DNA from: Planctomycetia bacterium
GTDB lineage: Bacteria; Planctomycetota; UBA8108; SXIK01
Reading direction: 5' to 3'
Length of the DNA stretch: 53,325 nucleotides
Assembly (NCBI GenBank): GCA_005772855.1
Contig: SXIK01000184.1
Span: forward strand, 1-53,325
This document shows, in pieces, positions 49,670 to 53,325 of this stretch. Below the pieces are notes generated by a model. The model worked only from the letters and a program-made list of their open reading frames with translations, was not told the DNA's origin and searched no databases. A program made the position numbers and the translations under genes. Position 1 is the first letter of the stretch, and the number at the start of each line of letters is the position of its first letter.

Positions 49670-52600
49670 ATGATACCTCGTAGTTGGCTCAAGATATTGG
49701 CACTGGCTCACAGCCTGTTGGACACCACCCTGGCTGCTCCACTGCTCAAGGACGACCCTGTCCAGCTCATGAACTACGGAATTGGACGGCTGGAGGAGTA
49801 TAGCTATCTGGAGGCGTACGGAATTTTCGACCGTCTGGCAACCGCCTATCCCGGCTGGGAGGCAGCCCATGCGAACCGCGGCATGGCTGCGTTGAACGTC
49901 CAGAAGGATGAGAAGGAAGGTGTCGATTATCTTCCCATCGCCGAGAAAGCTTTTTCGAGGGCGCTTGAGATCAATCCCCGGTGTGTTCAGGCGCTGGTAG
50001 GCCGCGGCATCCTCTACTACCACACAGGCCGGATCGATCTCATGCTGGAGGACTACGTCGCCGCGGCCGCGATCGAACCCGACGATCCCCACATCCTGTG
50101 CCAGAAGGCCGTGGCCCTCATCGAGAAGGGCCGAACGGAAGAGGCTCTCGTCGCCTTCGAGCGGGTTCTGAAGCTCCAGCCGTCCTTCTCGACAGCGATG
50201 TATCGTCTGCGGGAGCTTTTTGCCCGCAAACGGCAGCTTGACCGCATGAAGGATGTCCTCCGCCGCTTTGCGAAGCTTGAAACGACTGAAAGCGGGATCA
50301 AGACCGGGGTCAAGTACGGCGAGTGCGGCAAGTACAGCTTCGCGCTCGCCGGCACGGTTCCCCCCGGGTGGAAGGCCGCAGCACCACAGTGGCGCCCTGC
50401 CCCGGCGCCGTCCTTCTCGACACCGGTGAAGATCACTCAAAAACCTGCCCTCAAGAGGATTGGCCCCAACGGCAAGTCGCGGGCCCCTGCCTTCGCTGTC
50501 GGCGACCTGGACCGTGACGGGGGGCTTGAGCTCGTTTTTTGCGGCGAGAAGGACGAAAACGATGCCGGCTCGGTTACTCTCTACGGCCTCGACGATTCGG
50601 GGGCGTGGGGTTTGCGGGAGCGCTTCCCTTTCGCCGATGCCGAGGTGTGTGCGATGGGCGATCTCGACCTGGACTTCGACTCGGACATCGTCCTTGCCGG
50701 ACCGGGGTGGCTCAAGCTTCTCGAGAATGACGGCGGAGGCAAACTGTCTGTCAGGGAGCTCGACGTGAAAGGCACTGACTTCGCAGGTTTGCCAATGCGG
50801 CTGACCCTGGTGGATGCGGACAGCGACGGGGACCTTGACATAGTCTCTCTCCGGGTGGAGCGTCAGGCGGAGAAGTGGCGGTCGCGCGTGGAGATCCTGA
50901 GCAACGATCGAAAGGGCAAGTTTCAGGAGATCGCGGCCAGAGCCAGTGTCGGTCCGTTCGATTTTCCCGCTGCGGAGCTGGTAGTCGCGGACCTGGACAG
51001 TGATGTCGACCTTGATCTCCTCGTCTTCGATGGCTCGACCGGCGTGGTGCGAACCTTCGCCAATGACCGAGCCTGGGATTACCATGAGGTGAACCGGGGC
51101 CCCAATGCGCCGAGCGCGCCGGGCCTTGTCTCGACGACAGGCGGCGACTTCGACGGTGATGGCGATGAGGACCTCGTTCTTTTTTGCGGTGATTCCCTTC
51201 GATTCTGGCGGAACGTGGGCGGGCTCGTGCTGGAAGAGGAGGGCGAGTTCACCAGGCGCTTTGGCGCCCTGGGCGGAAACGCGGGAGTGCTCGCTGACTT
51301 CCGTGGGGCGTTTGAGACGAGCCTCCTGGCCCTTGGCACGGGGGGAGGCAGAGAGAGCGCGGCTTTCCTGGCCTCGCCGACGGCTGAGAAGGCGGTCCAG
51401 CTCGAGTGGACGGGTAAGGGGGCGCCGGCGGACCGAAGTGCTCTCGTGACCGTGATCCGTGAGGGGCGTGCCCCGGAGTTGGTGGTCTACGACACAGTGG
51501 AGGGCGGACACTCTCTTGCCCTGCCTTCAGCTCAGGGCTGGTTTGTCCTGCAGCTTGAAGGATCGAAGCGATGGACTTCGAAAAAGGAAAGGTCGAACTT
51601 TGATGGTATTGGAGCCTCGGTTGAAATACGCAAGGGCACGAAGGCCTTGCGCTACTGGCTCCACGGTGGAGCCGGCGGAGCCGGGCGGCAGTCCGTGCGC
51701 GGGTTCTGTGGCCTCGAGGGCGACACTTCCGCCGATTTCGTACGAATCATCTGGCCCGACGGCGTGCTTCAAGCAGAGAAGGGGCTCACCAGGGGCCGCG
51801 TAAATGTCGTTCAGGAGATCGAGCGAAAGCCTACCTCGTGTCCCATCCTCTTCGCCTGGACGGAGAGTGGCTTTGAGTTTGTTGCGGACTTTCTCGGCGT
51901 CGGTGGGCTGGGTTATCTTGAGTCTTACAGAGTCTACTCAAAGCCGGATCCAAGTGAGTACGTGCTCTTGCCAGATCTCGGAGCCGAGGATGGTTTCTAC
52001 AAGCTCGACATCCTCGAGCCGCTTGAAGAGTGTACCTACCTTGACGAGTTGAAGCTCACGGTCGTCGAGCACCCGAGCGAGGTGAATGTGATTCCCGATG
52101 AGATGTACGCGATTCGGGGTCCTCAGCCGGGATACAAGCTTCTTTCATTCCGGGAGCGAAACTTTCCCGTTCGCGCCTCGAACGACGCAGGTAACGACGT
52201 GACCCAGGAGCTAAGAGAGGCGGATCGGCGGTACGGAAACCAGGTCCAGCCAGATCCGGCCTTTCTCGGGCTCTGTCTGCGCACACATGCCATCGAGCTC
52301 GACTTCGAGAACCGTATTCGCGACATGCTCGAGGGAAATCCCGGGGCGAAGCCTTGCCTCTTTCTGTACGGGTTCGTCAAGTACGGTTACTCGACAACCA
52401 ATTTTGCCGCCTGGCAAGCGAGCGCGGCGCCCAGCGCGCCAAGCGTCGGGGTGGAGCGCGAAGGGAAGTGGGTCACGTTGAGAGAGGAGTGGGGATTTCC
52501 GGCCGGATATCCTCGCTACATGTCGATTGACTTGAGCGGGCTCCTTGGCCGAGGTGACCGGCGCCTGCGTGTTGACACGAACCTCGAGATCTACTGGGAT

Positions 52601-53101
52601 CAAGCCTTCCTTGCGGATGTCAGCGTCGCGGACTTCACGGTGGTGGAGCTGAGCTGGGACGCAGCAGAGCTGGCTTTCCGCGGCTTTCCGCGGGAAGTAT
52701 CTCCCGATGGCGCGTTGCCGGGTATCTACCTGCACGGCGAATTTGAACCCGAAGCCCAAATGAAAGCTTTCCCTGGTCGCTACACCCGCCATGGCGATGT
52801 TCGTGGGCTGCTCCAATCCGCAGATGATCGTCTCGCGATTCTGGGACCGGGCGACGGCCTCGAGCTGAAAGTGAGAGCCGATCGACTCCTGCCGCTTTCG
52901 TCAGGCCGGCGCCGCACCTTTCTGCTCAAGGCCTTTGGTTATTGCAAGGACATGGACCTCTACACTGCGCACCCCGAGCGCATAGAGCCCTTGCCGTTCA
53001 AGGCGATGAGCGGCTATCCGTTTCGGCCGGAAGAGGCGGCGGCCTCCAGAGCCGCGCACGCGGACTACACCAACGAGTGGAACACTCGAGAGGTGAAGTA
53101 G
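49670..53101 (+). CDS. Large TPR / FG-GAP / UnbV-like surface protein
   Basis: 1143 residues. A short hydrophobic N-terminus (WLKILALAHSLLDTTLAA) may be a signal peptide. TPR repeats cover about 30-200 (YGIFDRLATAYPGWEAAHAN, AFSRALEINPRCVQALVGRG, AVALIEKGRTEEALVAFERV). An FG-GAP/VCBS-like propeller follows (about 255-530; AVGDLDRDGGLELVFCG, VVADLDSDVDLDLLVFDG). An ASPIC/UnbV-like segment (about 640-710: GIGASVEIRKGTKALRYWLH, FVRIIWPDG) leads to a long C-terminal region of unknown fold. The ATG at 49670 was preferred to TTG 49640. Probably cell-surface binding; repeat copy 3 starts 45 nt after the stop. Confidence 0.88.
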   Translation: MIPRSWLKILALAHSLLDTTLAAPLLKDDPVQLMNYGIGRLEEYSYLEAYGIFDRLATAYPGWEAAHANRGMAALNVQKDEKEGVDYLPIAEKAFSRALEINPRCVQALVGRGILYYHTGRIDLMLEDYVAAAAIEPDDPHILCQKAVALIEKGRTEEALVAFERVLKLQPSFSTAMYRLRELFARKRQLDRMKDVLRRFAKLETTESGIKTGVKYGECGKYSFALAGTVPPGWKAAAPQWRPAPAPSFSTPVKITQKPALKRIGPNGKSRAPAFAVGDLDRDGGLELVFCGEKDENDAGSVTLYGLDDSGAWGLRERFPFADAEVCAMGDLDLDFDSDIVLAGPGWLKLLENDGGGKLSVRELDVKGTDFAGLPMRLTLVDADSDGDLDIVSLRVERQAEKWRSRVEILSNDRKGKFQEIAARASVGPFDFPAAELVVADLDSDVDLDLLVFDGSTGVVRTFANDRAWDYHEVNRGPNAPSAPGLVSTTGGDFDGDGDEDLVLFCGDSLRFWRNVGGLVLEEEGEFTRRFGALGGNAGVLADFRGAFETSLLALGTGGGRESAAFLASPTAEKAVQLEWTGKGAPADRSALVTVIREGRAPELVVYDTVEGGHSLALPSAQGWFVLQLEGSKRWTSKKERSNFDGIGASVEIRKGTKALRYWLHGGAGGAGRQSVRGFCGLEGDTSADFVRIIWPDGVLQAEKGLTRGRVNVVQEIERKPTSCPILFAWTESGFEFVADFLGVGGLGYLESYRVYSKPDPSEYVLLPDLGAEDGFYKLDILEPLEECTYLDELKLTVVEHPSEVNVIPDEMYAIRGPQPGYKLLSFRERNFPVRASNDAGNDVTQELREADRRYGNQVQPDPAFLGLCLRTHAIELDFENRIRDMLEGNPGAKPCLFLYGFVKYGYSTTNFAAWQASAAPSAPSVGVEREGKWVTLREEWGFPAGYPRYMSIDLSGLLGRGDRRLRVDTNLEIYWDQAFLADVSVADFTVVELSWDAAELAFRGFPREVSPDGALPGIYLHGEFEPEAQMKAFPGRYTRHGDVRGLLQSADDRLAILGPGDGLELKVRADRLLPLSSGRRRTFLLKAFGYCKDMDLYTAHPERIEPLPFKAMSGYPFRPEEAAASRAAHADYTNEWNTREVK

Positions 53102-53146
53102 GGAACCGAGCACGCGGAGTCCACTTTGTAGGTCCTCAGAAGAGAT

Positions 53147-53325
53147 ATACCTCGCGCGCCCACACGTGAGACATTCCGAATGGGCAGAGGAGCACCATCT
53201 CAAGTCTGCTGCTCGTTTCTGCTGGTGGGGGAGGCGGACCCTCCCCCACGTCGGCTCGCCTCCGAGCGGAGCGAGGGTGGAGCGAGGGTGGAGCGAGGGT
53301 GGAGCGAGGGTGGAGCGAGGGTGGA
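53147..53325 (+). repeat. Dispersed structured repeat, copy 3 (cut by window end)
   Basis: Matches the first part of copies 1 and 2 from ATACCTCGCGCGCCCACAC through the GTGGGGGAGG/CCTCCCCCAC hairpin to the tandem array. Here at least five complete GGAGCGAGGGT units are present (53268-53322) before the window ends, compared with three in each of the other copies. It lies 45 nt downstream of the TPR/FG-GAP gene stop in the same direction. Confidence 0.92.

Noticed and set aside
49145-51511. 788-codon open frame on minus
   Set aside because: It lies opposite the TPR/FG-GAP gene and part of the zinc-ribbon gene; no motif, and composition typical of a shadow frame.

Overview
The window looks like chromosomal DNA of a planctomycete, or a close PVC-group relative, with high GC. 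The main evidence is two large proteins that combine planctomycete-type cytochrome C, DUF1549 and DUF1553 domains, a DUF1501 partner, a dockerin-like protein, a TPR/FG-GAP/UnbV-like protein and several PQQ-like beta-propeller proteins. No rRNA, tRNA, CRISPR array, transposase, integrase or phage gene was recognised.

Left part (1-20.8 kb). A minus-strand group holds an HpcH/HpaI-type aldolase, a zinc-site-less MDR dehydrogenase and a cytochrome/DUF1549/DUF1553 protein. Divergent from it is a plus-strand run: a second cytochrome/DUF1549/DUF1553 protein, a DUF1501 protein, a Tat-exported TIM-barrel glycosidase-like protein and a glutamate-1-semialdehyde-aminomutase-like enzyme. A minus-strand acyl-CoA ligase/SDR/thiolase operon, an MFS transporter with an unusual loop, a small secreted protein and a dockerin-like protein follow. 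The theme is catabolism of imported small molecules and extracellular polymers.

Centre (20.8-35.5 kb). Ten tightly packed plus-strand genes form one apparent operon: PaaK-like ligase, two exported beta-propeller proteins, a short LuxE/PaaK-like adenylating enzyme, an iron-type alcohol dehydrogenase, a third beta-propeller, a GT4 glycosyltransferase, a hotdog thioesterase, a LolD/YbbA-like ATPase and a very large FtsX-type permease. This reads like acyl activation, reduction, glycosylation and membrane extraction/export of a lipid-like product. The product is unknown. This is the best candidate for an undescribed multi-gene system.

Right part (35.5-53.3 kb). A four-gene minus-strand operon (gamma-glutamyltransferase, FAD oxidoreductase, radical SAM protein with extra cysteines, degenerate metallophosphatase) is followed by a DedA membrane protein, glycolate oxidase glcDEF, a secreted protein with a strongly acidic linker, a double zinc-ribbon protein and the large TPR/FG-GAP protein.

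Three near-identical copies of a structured repeat of at least 272 nt lie at 1-272 (minus), 35454-35725 (plus) and 53147-53325 (plus). Each sits immediately downstream of a gene and in the same orientation as that gene. The repeat carries an 11-nt tandem array and several strong hairpins, with substitutions between copies that keep the stems paired. Both window ends lie inside a copy, which suggests a sequence or assembly boundary at a multicopy repeat. This is the most unusual non-coding signal in the window.
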